Program-made: the position numbers and the translations under genes
In this document: positions 29,207 to 37,798 of the stretch, piece by piece
Numbering within the stretch: the stretch's first letter is position 1
Layout of the letters: the number at the start of each line of letters is the position of its first letter
Assembly: GCA_009684515.1 (NCBI GenBank)
Contig: WKKS01000006.1
Coordinates: 62,001-126,000 of the forward strand
Direction: 5' to 3'
Length of the DNA stretch: 64,000 bases
Source of the DNA: Geobacter sp.
GTDB lineage: Bacteria; Desulfobacterota; Desulfuromonadia; Geobacterales; Pseudopelobacteraceae
Notes under the pieces: generated by a model
What the model saw: the letters and a program-made list of their open reading frames with translations, nothing else
Told to the model about the DNA's origin: nothing
Database searches by the model: none

Positions 29207-30289
29207 TTACCGCCCTCGGCCTTTTTTCTGTTCTACCTTCGGTGTGATTGGAATGGCAATTAATGGTGTGTCTAACCTTCCATAGAGGTTTTCCATTGCC
29301 ACTAGTCCCGCCTCTGCGTATTTTTTCCACTTGGGACCACGCTCTATAAGATTGTTCCATGCCGGTTGAATGTCAAAAGGTCGTTGTTCCTGCAGTAGCG
29401 ATAAAATTTGATATGCCTGGTATAAATCCTTTGACCGTTTTGCGGCACTCGATGCGTCTCTTACTTGTGATACGATCAACTTATGCATGGCATATCGTAC
29501 CGGCTGTGGGATGTTTATTAATACAGGTGCTGTGTCCAATAATACCGAAACAGATGGATTTTCCATTATATACGATAGATAGCTGAGAGGTTCGGCGGCA
29601 CAATTGAATCGTTTGATGAATACCGGCGAATCTGACTCTTTAGTTTTCGGCGTCAATACATCCAGCCGAATCTGACTTTTACGGATTGCAAAATTCGTTG
29701 AAGGTTCTTTATGGTTCAATTTCGGTACTGGATAAAACCCCATTTCTAGACTGTTCAAGGCGGCCGGAATGTCTGAATCAATCATTGGTATTGCTACCGA
29801 TACTTTACGTTCTATTGCTAAATCAACGTCCATTGTTCTGGTTGTTTCAGGTGTCCAAGTAACGCCCAGCATAAGCCCTGCGGCCTGAAAAGCATGTGTA
29901 CCCACTAGAACAGCGCCATTCCTGAATACCCCTGCATCTGCAAGGCTGCGGATCACTCGCGTCATGGTCTTGTCGGTTGGCTGTTTGATGCCAGCTTGAA
30001 TTTGAAGACTGAGGCGTTTAAGCGTTCCACCCATTTCTGCAACATCTGTTTTACCGGTGGCATGGTCACGCACAAGCTGTTCAGTCTGCTCGTTGCGTTT
30101 TCCTATGTAGATTTCTTCAAGTTGGCCGCTTGGATTGTAGGAACGAAAATAGACGTATTCCTCCCCCTTATTTTCCTTGATTGAGAATGATCCTTTCAAG
30201 CTGGATATGGTTCTTGATGCTTCCGCAATCTGCAAAAGCTCGATCAGTTCTGCATATAGTGTTTGAGTCTGGATGTCTATTTCGTACAT
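29207..30289 (-). CDS. GSU2403-type nucleotidyltransferase-fold protein
   Basis: 360 residues. The middle carries VLVGTHAFQAAGLMLGV followed by TRTMDVDLAI, the G-x-H/S and D-x-D pattern of the nucleotidyltransferase fold as seen in the NTP_transf_8 (GSU2403) family, with a later RLDVLTP that may give the third acidic residue. The N-terminal 100 residues are helical (YIGKRNEQTEQLVRDH). Substrate unknown; relatives with this fold can act as toxins or nucleic-acid modifying enzymes, but nothing here decides this. Monocistronic; terminator at 29089. Confidence 0.65.
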   Translation of the reverse strand: MYEIDIQTQTLYAELIELLQIAEASRTISSLKGSFSIKENKGEEYVYFRSYNPSGQLEEIYIGKRNEQTEQLVRDHATGKTDVAEMGGTLKRLSLQIQAGIKQPTDKTMTRVIRSLADAGVFRNGAVLVGTHAFQAAGLMLGVTWTPETTRTMDVDLAIERKVSVAIPMIDSDIPAALNSLEMGFYPVPKLNHKEPSTNFAIRKSQIRLDVLTPKTKESDSPVFIKRFNCAAEPLSYLSYIMENPSVSVLLDTAPVLINIPQPVRYAMHKLIVSQVRDASSAAKRSKDLYQAYQILSLLQEQRPFDIQPAWNNLIERGPKWKKYAEAGLVAMENLYGRLDTPLIAIPITPKVEQKKGRGR

Positions 30290-30554
30290 GGCAATTCCTC
30301 TGTACTTTTAGTTATACCATTCCTTTTAAAAACATGGTACAACTATTTCAGGCTTTAGTTTTGGGTAATAAAAAGCCGCCCGCCAAATTTGCGTTTTAAG
30401 CTGCTTCGTTCTGTCCAATCCAATGCTCCTTAAAAAGTATCTGTAGGTCTTTCTATTTAGGTCTTGTGATTTGACAATGTCAATCTGTCAATTCCTTCAC
30501 TTGAAAAACCCTGTTGACAGTAGACTTCTGTAAGCGTAATTCTTACCAAAATAA

Positions 30555-30643
30555 AGTTGCACCGAAAAGGCAAAATCCGGGGGATCGGATGACGCAAAGC
30601 CACCTACCCAGAACGGGAAGAGGGGTTGTCGAAGCGGATTGAC
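30555..30643 (+). promoter_or_regulatory. GEMM-I (c-di-GMP-I) riboswitch
   Basis: The core AAAAGGCAAA, a P1b-like stem ATCCGG-GGGA-TCGGAT with a GNRA-type loop, then the hallmark GACGCAAAGCCACC, a second stem, and GAGGGGTTGTCGAAG. The base pairs and spacing follow the c-di-GMP class I aptamer. The G aligned with the ligand-contacting G20 of the Vc2 aptamer seems kept, which favours c-di-GMP over cGAMP, but alignment by eye is not decisive. A TTGACA box lies at 30514. A terminator follows and a PilZ gene is downstream. The rest of the 30290-30919 gap shows no gene. Confidence 0.8.
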
Positions 30644-30651
30644 TATATGTC

Positions 30652-30692
30652 AAAAAAGCCTGCCTTTTCGAAAGAAGAAGCAGGTTTTTTTT
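30652..30692 (+). terminator. Terminator of the riboswitch expression platform
   Basis: AAAAAAGCCTGC ... GCAGGTTTTTTTT about 10 bases after the aptamer. It can act as the switchable terminator that controls readthrough into the PilZ gene. Confidence 0.78.
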
Positions 30693-30919
30693 GATTATAT
30701 CAATTGGGTTTCTTGCACCGATAAAGCCGTCAGGTCAGCGACCAAGCCGTTTTCTGAGGAAAAATCAAAATGGAAATGTACTACTCTACGGATCGTTTTG
30801 TGCGTCTCGTGTAGCAAATACAACCAGAAACTTTCAATTACGGAAACCCGGCGGTAGACTGTCTCCGCTGCACTTCGCCGCTGCGCTTAGACCACATTGT
30901 GCAGAAGGAGTATTAAGTA

Positions 30920-31264
30920 ATGATCGAGCAGCGAAAATTTCCACGGATCAGATTTGACGCAGAATGCGTCTTGATATACGAAGGTGGCGGCCATAAAGGC
31001 AATGTGATCAACATATCTCTAGGGGGGGCGATGATTAGTCTCTCCGAAAGTGCCATGATCGCCCAGGGAGAGACGTGCATATTCAGGATATTTACAGAGG
31101 GGAGGGAAACTCCTGACGAGATCGAAATCAGGGTTACTTATTCGACGTTCACCTGCATCGGCCTCGAATTCCTTGCATTTAATGAAAACACCCACCCCAG
31201 GTTGTACGCTCGAATCGAACTGCTCAGCAGGAACCCTGAAAAATACCGGGTGGCATATCCTTGA
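30920..31264 (+). CDS. PilZ-domain c-di-GMP-binding protein
   Basis: 114 residues, a stand-alone PilZ domain. Starts MIEQRKFPRIRFDAEC, with the RxxxR motif (Arg5-Arg9), and continues to the second motif NISLGGAM, which is the (D/N)xSxxG element. Both ligand-binding motifs are intact, so c-di-GMP binding is likely. AGAAGGAG precedes the ATG. The gene is preceded by a GEMM riboswitch, so the same second messenger may control both its expression and its activity. Target unknown. Confidence 0.88.
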   Translation: MIEQRKFPRIRFDAECVLIYEGGGHKGNVINISLGGAMISLSESAMIAQGETCIFRIFTEGRETPDEIEIRVTYSTFTCIGLEFLAFNENTHPRLYARIELLSRNPEKYRVAYP

Positions 31265-31462
31265 AATAGGATGGGAAACGAGTGAAAAACTAATACAGCG
31301 TATGCTTAGGATTATGGGTATCGAGTTCTGTTGCTATGCACAATTAGTTACAGTCTTCATAGGCTCCCTATGGCCCCTTTTCAAAAAAACTTGTCTAGGA
31401 ATATTCGTCCTTGTCTGTTCTCGTCCACAAACTTAACGCTGAAAATTGGGAGCCATGGACGC

Positions 31463-31495
31463 AAAAAAGGGTCAGCCTGAATTGGCTAACCCTTT
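31463..31495 (-). terminator. Intrinsic terminator of tRNA-Cys
   Basis: On the minus strand AAAGGGTTAGCC-AATTCA-GGCTGACCCTTTTTT, directly after the tRNA. Nearly the same hairpin as at 29089. Confidence 0.8.
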
Positions 31496-31503
31496 GTTTT
31501 TGT

Positions 31504-31578
<75 letters not shown>

Positions 31579-31631
31579 ATTAATTACATCGAACCGCACT
31601 TATATAAAATTATTCCCGGTAATGTCAAGCC

Positions 31632-31997
31632 CTATTTGAACTTTATGGCGATTCCGGTGGCGCGGTATTCGGTCGAGGGGAGCACGCCGTAGACCGTGGT
31701 GCGCCCATCCACCTCAAACAGGGTGATTGCGTCCGCCCCCATTTTTGCCGCTTCCTGCCTTACCGCATTAAATCCCCACTCTCTGATGTCCGGCGTCATT
31801 GAGTAGTCTGACCCGTAGGTTTCCCTTGTGACCTGAATTCTACCCAGTTTGGTGTATGGGCGGATCAGCTCGTCCTGGGAAAGGAGCGGCGGCAGTTCGC
31901 CATTGTTTACCGGTTTTATGAGGGCGCAGCCGCCGATAATGAGTAAAAATAAGGTCGAAATTACAGCAGATGAAAGAATGTTGCGGTGGCATGTCAT
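31632..31997 (-). CDS. Predicted lipoprotein of unknown function
   Basis: 121 residues. Lipoprotein signal with lipobox LIIGGC (Cys24). The mature part has LGRIQVTRETYGSDYSM and VRQEAAKMGADAITLFEVDG, then a short hydrophobic C-terminal strand. The pattern of a compact alpha/beta domain (xGADA-I) recalls small envelope lipoproteins that share a heavy-metal-domain-like fold, but I do not assign a family. Upstream of yebC on the opposite strand. Confidence 0.65.
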   Translation of the reverse strand: MTCHRNILSSAVISTLFLLIIGGCALIKPVNNGELPPLLSQDELIRPYTKLGRIQVTRETYGSDYSMTPDIREWGFNAVRQEAAKMGADAITLFEVDGRTTVYGVLPSTEYRATGIAIKFK

Positions 31998-32152
31998 GGC
32001 GTACTTTCCTTTACATCCGGTAATTTACCTCTGGACAGAGATATGTCTGCATGCTAATATCTGCCGCTTTTTAAGGCAACTAAAAAACGTATTACATCCA
32101 CTTTCCCCGCCTAATAAAATACGTTAAAAGAAATCAAAAAGGAGCGGCAACG

Positions 32153-32896
32153 ATGTCAGGTCATAATAAATGGAGTACAATCAAGCACAAAAAGGGAGCT
32201 GCCGACGCAAAACGAGGCAAGGTATTCACCAAAATCATCAAGGAGATTTCGGTAGCCGCAAAACTTGGCGGGGCAGACCCGGCCGCCAATCCCCGCTTGA
32301 GGACTGCCATTGACAAGGGCAAGGCTGAGAACATGCCCAAAGACAACATTGAGCGCGCCATCAAAAAAGGTGCCGGTGGAATGGAAGGGGTTACCTACGA
32401 GGAAATCGTGTATGAAGGATACGGCCCCGGAGGCGCTGCCGTGCTGGTGGAAGTATTGACCGATAACCGCAACCGTTCCGTTTCGGATATCCGCAGCATC
32501 TTTACCAAATGCAACGGAAATATGGGTGAGGCCGGCTGCGTCGCCTGGCTGTTCGACAAAAAGGGTCTGATTATTTATGACAAGTCCGTTGATTTCGATC
32601 AACTCTTCGAAGCCGCCCTTGAAGTCGGGGCCGAAGATGTTGCCGAGCAGGACGAACATATCGAGGTGGTAACCGAGCCGGGCGCATTCATCGAGGTGCG
32701 TGAGGCGCTTGAAGCCAAAGGTTTTAAACATCTTAACGCCGAAATCACCATGATCCCCCAGACCCAGGCCGAGCTGGAAGGGAAACAGGCCGAGAACATG
32801 CTCAAGCTGATGGACCGGCTGGAAGATAACGATGATGTCCAGAATGTTTATTCAAACTTTGATATTTCTTCGGATGAGATGGAAAAGATGATGTAA
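32153..32896 (+). CDS. yebC: YebC/PmpR-family protein
   Basis: 247 residues, full family length. Starts [23 protein letters not shown] and has the family stretches [27 protein letters not shown] and [25 protein letters not shown]. Members bind DNA as regulators (PmpR, YebC) or act at the ribosome as TACO1-like translation factors. In many bacteria it lies before ruvC-ruvA, as here with msrA in between. A clear AAGGAGCGG ribosome site precedes the ATG, and a terminator follows. Confidence 0.95.
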   Translation: MSGHNKWSTIKHKKGAADAKRGKVFTKIIKEISVAAKLGGADPAANPRLRTAIDKGKAENMPKDNIERAIKKGAGGMEGVTYEEIVYEGYGPGGAAVLVEVLTDNRNRSVSDIRSIFTKCNGNMGEAGCVAWLFDKKGLIIYDKSVDFDQLFEAALEVGAEDVAEQDEHIEVVTEPGAFIEVREALEAKGFKHLNAEITMIPQTQAELEGKQAENMLKLMDRLEDNDDVQNVYSNFDISSDEMEKMM

Positions 32897-32904
32897 AGGT
32901 TTTC

Positions 32905-32928
32905 AAGGGGCTCTACGGAGCCCCTTTT
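32905..32928 (+). terminator. Intrinsic terminator after yebC
   Basis: AAGGGGCTC-TACG-GAGCCCCTT followed by TTGCTTT. The T-run is short, so readthrough into msrA is possible. Confidence 0.65.
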
Positions 32929-32944
32929 GCTTTATGGAGGTTTC

Positions 32945-33415
32945 ATGACAGAAAAAGCTACATTTGCGGCGGGATGTTTCTGGGGAGTGGAGGATGTCTT
33001 TATGTCGCTGCCGGGCGTTGTTGCCACCCGGGTCGGCTATACCGGCGGTCGCACAGATAATCCGACTTACCGGGATGTCTGCGGCCACGGCACCGGACAT
33101 GCCGAAGCGGTTGAGGTGACCTTCGATCCCGCCGTCATCTCCTACCAAGCTCTGCTGAAGACATTCTGGGAATGTCATGATCCGACCCAGCTCAACCGCC
33201 AGGGTCCGGATATTGGCGATCAGTATCGTTCGGCGATCTTTTTCCATTCCGCAGGGCAGCAACGGATGGCGGAGGAATCAATGCAAAAGCTGGATGAATC
33301 GGGCCGCCTGCGACGCCGGATTGTTACGGAGATTGTGCCTGCCGTCACCTTCTGGGAAGCCGAAGCGTACCATCAGAAGTACCACGCCAAAAATGGCGGC
33401 GGGTGCGGATTCTGA
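32945..33415 (+). CDS. msrA: Peptide methionine-S-sulfoxide reductase
   Basis: 156 residues from the ATG at 32945. The active-site motif GCFWG (Cys11) and [29 protein letters not shown] are diagnostic. It repairs methionine-S-sulfoxide in oxidised proteins using thioredoxin. TATGGAGGTTTC gives the ribosome site for this start; an ATG six codons upstream is less likely. Its stop overlaps the ruvC start by one base, so the genes are coupled. Confidence 0.95.
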   Translation: MTEKATFAAGCFWGVEDVFMSLPGVVATRVGYTGGRTDNPTYRDVCGHGTGHAEAVEVTFDPAVISYQALLKTFWECHDPTQLNRQGPDIGDQYRSAIFFHSAGQQRMAEESMQKLDESGRLRRRIVTEIVPAVTFWEAEAYHQKYHAKNGGGCGF

Positions 33416-33951
33416 TGAGGGTTCTCGGTATCGATCCCGGTTCGCGCATTACCGGATACGGTCTTGTTGACCAGATTGGAAACAAGCTCATTCATGTTGA
33501 TAACGGAGCCATCTTCACCGACAGCGCCGACGATTTTCCGGGAAGGTTAAAGAGAATCTTCGACGGATTATCCGAAATTATTGCCCAATATCGCCCCGAT
33601 CAGGTTGCTATCGAAAACATCTTTTTCTCCACCAACGTCCAGAGTGCCCTCAAGCTTGGGCAGGCCCGCGGAGCGGCGATTGTGGCGGCGGTCCATGCCA
33701 ACCTGCCGGTTGCCGAATATTCGGCGCTGCAGGTCAAACAGGCCGTGGTTGGCCAGGGACGGGCGGAGAAAGCGCAGGTTCAAAAAATGCTCAAAGCCCT
33801 TCTGGGGCTGCCGGAGATTGCCCAGGCCGACGCCTCGGATGCCCTGGCGGTGGCGGTCTGCCACATTAACTCTTACGAATTGAAACAGAAAACAGGAGTG
33901 ACTGTGGCGCTGAAACGCCAGAAAAGTTCCTGGAGGGATATGAAATTATGA
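33415..33951 (+). CDS. ruvC: Holliday junction resolvase RuvC
   Basis: 178 residues. Starts [16 protein letters not shown] with catalytic Asp7; the second acidic site lies in [13 protein letters not shown] and the last in [12 protein letters not shown]. It cuts Holliday junctions symmetrically in complex with RuvAB. The start overlaps the msrA stop (TGATG) and its stop overlaps ruvA (ATGA). A slightly longer start at 33403 is not supported. Confidence 0.96.
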   Translation: MRVLGIDPGSRITGYGLVDQIGNKLIHVDNGAIFTDSADDFPGRLKRIFDGLSEIIAQYRPDQVAIENIFFSTNVQSALKLGQARGAAIVAAVHANLPVAEYSALQVKQAVVGQGRAEKAQVQKMLKALLGLPEIAQADASDALAVAVCHINSYELKQKTGVTVALKRQKSSWRDMKL

Positions 33952-34547
33952 TCGCACTGCTGACCGGAAAAATAGCTTATAAATCGCCTGATCACATCAT
34001 TCTGGATGTTAACGGGGTCGGTTATCGGGTGCTGATTCCCTTTTCCACCTATTACGAACTTCCCGAGGAGGGCGGTCCGGCCACCCTGCACATCCACACC
34101 AGCGTTCGCGAGGACGCCATCCAGCTGTACGGTTTCCGTACGCGTTTGGAGAAATCATTTTTCCAACTGCTGATATCAGTTTCCGGTGTCGGCCCGAAAC
34201 TGGCCCGCGACATCCTCTCCAACATCCAGCCCGGTCCGCTGGCGCAGGCGTTGGCTCAAGGCGATCTCCACAAGCTCTCCACCATTCCCGGTATCGGTAA
34301 AAAAACTGCCGAGCGTCTGGTGCTGGAACTGAAGGAAAAAGCCTGCAAATTGGACCTGTCATCACTACCTGCAATGGAAGCCCGTCAGATACCGGAAGAA
34401 GATGTGGCCGAAGATGTTCTCTCCGCGCTGCTCAACCTGGGTTACAAAGAGCCGCAGGTGCGCAAGGCGCTGGCCGGTCTGGATGCCACCGGCGGAGTGT
34501 CCGTGGAAGGATTGCTCAAGCAGGCCTTGAAAACGCTGATGAAGTAG
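33948..34547 (+). CDS. ruvA: Holliday junction branch migration protein RuvA
   Basis: 199 residues. N-terminal OB-fold ([28 protein letters not shown]), helix-hairpin-helix pair ([18 protein letters not shown] and [22 protein letters not shown]), then a flexible linker and domain III ([16 protein letters not shown]) that contacts RuvB. RuvA binds four-way junctions as tetramers. ruvB does not follow in this window: a convergent efflux operon ends 8 bases later. Confidence 0.96.
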   Translation: MIALLTGKIAYKSPDHIILDVNGVGYRVLIPFSTYYELPEEGGPATLHIHTSVREDAIQLYGFRTRLEKSFFQLLISVSGVGPKLARDILSNIQPGPLAQALAQGDLHKLSTIPGIGKKTAERLVLELKEKACKLDLSSLPAMEARQIPEEDVAEDVLSALLNLGYKEPQVRKALAGLDATGGVSVEGLLKQALKTLMK

Positions 34548-34554
34548 CAATGTT

Positions 34555-35760
34555 TTACTCGTACCTTAACGCTTCAATCGGATCCAGCTGTGCCGCCTTT
34601 CTGGCCGGAAAATAGCCGAAAACCAGCCCGACCGCGCCGGAGAAGAGAAACGCCACCGCCACGATCGGGGCATTGAAGATAAACGGCACTTTCAGCAGTG
34701 ATGCCAGCAGCACTGAACTGAGCAGCGCCAGCGTAATCCCCACCAGCCCCCCGAAAGATGACAGCACCGCCGCCTCCACCAGGAATTGCATCAGCACCTC
34801 CCGCTCGAAAGCCCCGATGGCCAGTCGGATACCGATCTCGCGGGTTCGCTCGGTGACCGACACCAGCATGATGTTCATGATGCCGATGCCACCTACCAGC
34901 AGGCTGACCGCTCCCACCGCACTCAGCAGGGCGGTCATGATCTTGGTGGTGGAGGTCAGCATGGCGGTGATTTCCTTCATGTCCATGACGTTGAAATTGT
35001 TCTCGTCACTGGCCGAGAGATGCCTCCGCTCGCGCAGCAGCCGCTCGATATCCTGTTGTATCCGGGCGGTGGAGACACCATCACGCACCGAAACCTGGAT
35101 GATGTTGACGTCCTGATTGCCGGCAATGCGGCGCTGAAAGGTGCGTAGCGGTATGATGATCACGTCATCCTGATCACTCCCCATGGTGGATTGCCCTTTT
35201 GATTCCAGCAGGCCGACCACCTGGCAGGAAATGTTCTGCAGCCTGATGTTGGCTCCGATCGGATCCTGGTTGCCGAACAGCTTGCTGCGCACCGTGCCGC
35301 CGATCACGCAGATCGCCGCGCCGGAGCGGAGTTCGCTGTCGCTGAAGAGGCGGCCGGTTCTGGTTTTCCAGTTGCGGACTTCGAAATAGGAATTGCTGCT
35401 GCCGGCGATCTGGGTTGACCAGTTGGCATTGCCATAGATGGCCGACATGGATTTTGAGGCCATCGGGGCCACCGCCGCCAGTTGAGGAATATCGCGCCGC
35501 AGAGATTCGGCGTCTTCAACGGTAAAGGGTGCCGCGCCGACGTTTTGCCCCGGCCCCATCCGCTTGCCGGGGGTCACCATCAACAGGTTGCTCCCCAGGC
35601 TGGCGATCTGCTGGGTGACCTGGGCTGTGGCGCCATCACCCAGCGTCACCATCACGATCACGGCTGCCACACCGATCACGATCCCCAGAATAGTCAGAAA
35701 CGAGCGCAAAACATTGCGCCGGATTTCCCGCAGGGCCAGTATTACAGCATTCCAGAACAT
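34555..35760 (-). CDS. MacB-type ABC transporter permease
   Basis: 401 residues. One N-terminal helix (FLTILGIVIGVAAVIVMVTLG), a large periplasmic MacB-PCD domain (about 45-235) and three C-terminal helices of the FtsX fold (ALLSAVGAVSLLVGGIGIMNIMLVSVTERTREIGIRLAIGA). The ATPase is a separate gene upstream, unlike E. coli MacB where both are fused. MacB-type pumps are mechanotransmitters that drive substrates from the periplasm through a TolC channel. Last gene of the leftward spy-TolC-MacA-ATPase-MacB operon. Confidence 0.9.
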   Translation of the reverse strand: MFWNAVILALREIRRNVLRSFLTILGIVIGVAAVIVMVTLGDGATAQVTQQIASLGSNLLMVTPGKRMGPGQNVGAAPFTVEDAESLRRDIPQLAAVAPMASKSMSAIYGNANWSTQIAGSSNSYFEVRNWKTRTGRLFSDSELRSGAAICVIGGTVRSKLFGNQDPIGANIRLQNISCQVVGLLESKGQSTMGSDQDDVIIIPLRTFQRRIAGNQDVNIIQVSVRDGVSTARIQQDIERLLRERRHLSASDENNFNVMDMKEITAMLTSTTKIMTALLSAVGAVSLLVGGIGIMNIMLVSVTERTREIGIRLAIGAFEREVLMQFLVEAAVLSSFGGLVGITLALLSSVLLASLLKVPFIFNAPIVAVAFLFSGAVGLVFGYFPARKAAQLDPIEALRYE

Positions 35761-36488
35761 TAGTGTCCCCCCTTGTGATCGGTCTCGTGTTCCGGCACGA
35801 CCAGTCCGTCGCGGAAATGGATCGTCCGGCTGGCGTACCGGGCCATATCCGCTTCGTGGGTTACCATCACAATCGTAATGCCCTGCTCCCGGTTGAGAGT
35901 CGTCAGGATTTCCATGATCTCCCTGCTGCGCGAACTGTCCAGGCTGCCGGTCGGCTCATCGGCAAACAGCAGGGCGGGGCGGGTGACGATCGCCCGGGCA
36001 ATGGCCACCCGCTGCTGCTGGCCACCGGACAGCTCGCCCGGTGTGTGCCCTTCCCAGCCGGTCAGCCCCACGGCATCCAACGCCGTCCGGGCCAGCTGGT
36101 GACGGGTGCGGAGCGGATCACCGCGATACATCAGCGGCAGTTCCACATTTTCCAGCGCCGTGGTCCGGTTGAGCAGGTTGAAACCCTGAAATACGAAGCC
36201 CAGATATTGCCTGCGCAGCAGGGCGCGCTGGTCGCGGCTGAGAGCCCCTACCTCGACCCCTTTGAAGAGGTAATTGCCGCTGGTCGGCGTATCCAGACAG
36301 CCCAGAATGTTCATGCAGGTGCTTTTGCCGGAGCCGGACGGCCCCATGACTGCGATGAACTCACCCGCTTCGATGGCGATATCCACGCCGCGCAGTGCCT
36401 GCATGGCGGCTGTTCCTCTGCCGTAGGTCTTGGTTACGCTGCGCAGATTTATCAGCGGCACATGGTCAGTTTCAGTGGTTTCGGCCAT
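35760..36488 (-). CDS. ABC transporter ATPase, MacB/LolD type
   Basis: 242 residues. Walker A GPSGSGKST (about 50-58), Q-loop region FVFQGFNLLNRTTALENVELPLMYR, signature LSGGQQQRVAIARAI, Walker B ALLFADEPTGSLDS and switch His in VTHEADMARY. It powers the neighbouring permease. Its start lies 3 bases from the MacA-like gene stop, and its stop overlaps the permease start. Confidence 0.93.
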   Translation of the reverse strand: MAETTETDHVPLINLRSVTKTYGRGTAAMQALRGVDIAIEAGEFIAVMGPSGSGKSTCMNILGCLDTPTSGNYLFKGVEVGALSRDQRALLRRQYLGFVFQGFNLLNRTTALENVELPLMYRGDPLRTRHQLARTALDAVGLTGWEGHTPGELSGGQQQRVAIARAIVTRPALLFADEPTGSLDSSRSREIMEILTTLNREQGITIVMVTHEADMARYASRTIHFRDGLVVPEHETDHKGGH

Positions 36489-36490
36489 GA

Positions 36491-37798
36491 CTATTTTCCC
36501 GCCTCGCTCACATCCACCACAACCTTTGTCCCCGGCTTCAGGCTGTCGCCGCGCACTTCGGTCAGGACGCCGTTGGTCATGCCGGTGGTGATTGAAATCT
36601 TTTCCAGGGCCGCGTCATTCAGAATCCAGACATGGGGCTGTTTCTCCTTATCATTTTGGACTGTCCGGGGAGCCGATCGGGGTGGCCGCGGCATGATCTT
36701 GCTCAGCAGACTGCCGCCGTCGGATGCCTTTTTGACCGGTGCTGCGGGCGGCACAAAACGCAGGGCCGTATTCGGCACCAGCAGTGCGTTGTCAATATTT
36801 TGGACGGTAACGTTGGCAGTGCCGGTCATGCCGGGTCGCAGCAGCAGTTCGGCATTGTCCACCTTGAGGACGGTCGTGTAGGTGACCACACCGGCCACGG
36901 TCTGGGAGCCGAAACGCACCTGGCTGACGCGGGCCGGAAAACTTCGGTCCGGATAGGCCGCCACGGTGAAGCTGGCGCTCTGGTCCGGTTGGATTTTGCC
37001 TACATCGGCTTCGTCCACGTTGACCTGCAGCTCCATCTGGGTCAGATCCTCCGCCAGGGTAAATAGCACCGGCGTCTGCAAGGATGCCGCCACGGTCTGC
37101 CCCGGTTCGGCCGTCCGCTTCAGGACGATGCCATTGATCGGCGAACGGATGACCGACTTGTCCAGATCAATGCGCTGGACTTCCAGGGAGGCGGCCGCCT
37201 GTGTCACGGCCGCCCTGGCGTTTGCTTCGTCGGCAACGGCACGGTCCAGAGTGGCGCGAGCCGTGTCCAGTTCGGTTTTCGACGGCACCTTGCCGCCGCT
37301 GGCTTCCTGGACCTGAATCAGTCGTGCCAGCTTGGCCTTTGCTTCCGAGACTGTCGCCTGGGCTTGCAGTACTCTGGCCCGGGCCGCTTCCAGCGAGGCG
37401 ACGGTCTGTTTGACCTGGGCATCCTGCTTGGCAGTATCGATGCGCGCCAGCACCTGGCCCCGTTTGACCTTGGCGTTGTAGTCAACCTCGACACTCTTGA
37501 GGGTGCCGGAAATCTCGCTCCCTACCTCGACCTGGTTGGTGGGCTGTAGGGTTCCGGTAGCGGAGACCAGCACAGTCAGATTGCCCCGGGTAACCTCCTG
37601 GGTCTGGTAATTGACCTGGTTTGCGGACGAGCGCCTGTTTATGAACAGCAGCAGCACGATTATCAATACCAGCGCAGCCCCGCCCCAAAGCAGGTACGGT
37701 TTCATTCGGGATTTCAGTGGCCTGTTCTGTTCGATCCCCAATGTTTTGGCAACCTCACTGGCTGATACGTTCGATCCGGATGCGGGTGAATCTGTCAT
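36491..37798 (-). CDS. MacA-type periplasmic adaptor (HlyD family)
   Basis: 435 residues. Cytoplasmic start, one membrane anchor about 35-50 (YLLWGGAALVLIIVLLLFI), lipoyl half-motifs (GTLQPTNQVEVGSEISGTLKSVEVDYNAKVKRGQVLARID and SVIRSPINGIVLKRTAEPGQTVAASL), an alpha-hairpin of heptads between them, and beta-barrel and membrane-proximal parts. It links the inner-membrane pump to the outer-membrane channel. The start overlaps the TolC-like gene stop (ATGA). Confidence 0.92.
   Translation of the reverse strand: MTDSPASGSNVSASEVAKTLGIEQNRPLKSRMKPYLLWGGAALVLIIVLLLFINRRSSANQVNYQTQEVTRGNLTVLVSATGTLQPTNQVEVGSEISGTLKSVEVDYNAKVKRGQVLARIDTAKQDAQVKQTVASLEAARARVLQAQATVSEAKAKLARLIQVQEASGGKVPSKTELDTARATLDRAVADEANARAAVTQAAASLEVQRIDLDKSVIRSPINGIVLKRTAEPGQTVAASLQTPVLFTLAEDLTQMELQVNVDEADVGKIQPDQSASFTVAAYPDRSFPARVSQVRFGSQTVAGVVTYTTVLKVDNAELLLRPGMTGTANVTVQNIDNALLVPNTALRFVPPAAPVKKASDGGSLLSKIMPRPPRSAPRTVQNDKEKQPHVWILNDAALEKISITTGMTNGVLTEVRGDSLKPGTKVVVDVSEAGK

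Noticed and set aside
30705..30760. A second GEMM-like riboswitch (GCACCGATAAAGCC...GACCAAGCC)
   Set aside because: It resembles parts of the first aptamer but lacks the GACGCAAAGCC block and a proper P1b stem.
31265..31436. Possible small gene after the PilZ gene (frame 31173-31436)
   Set aside because: It overlaps the PilZ gene in another frame, lacks a ribosome site and has no recognisable content.
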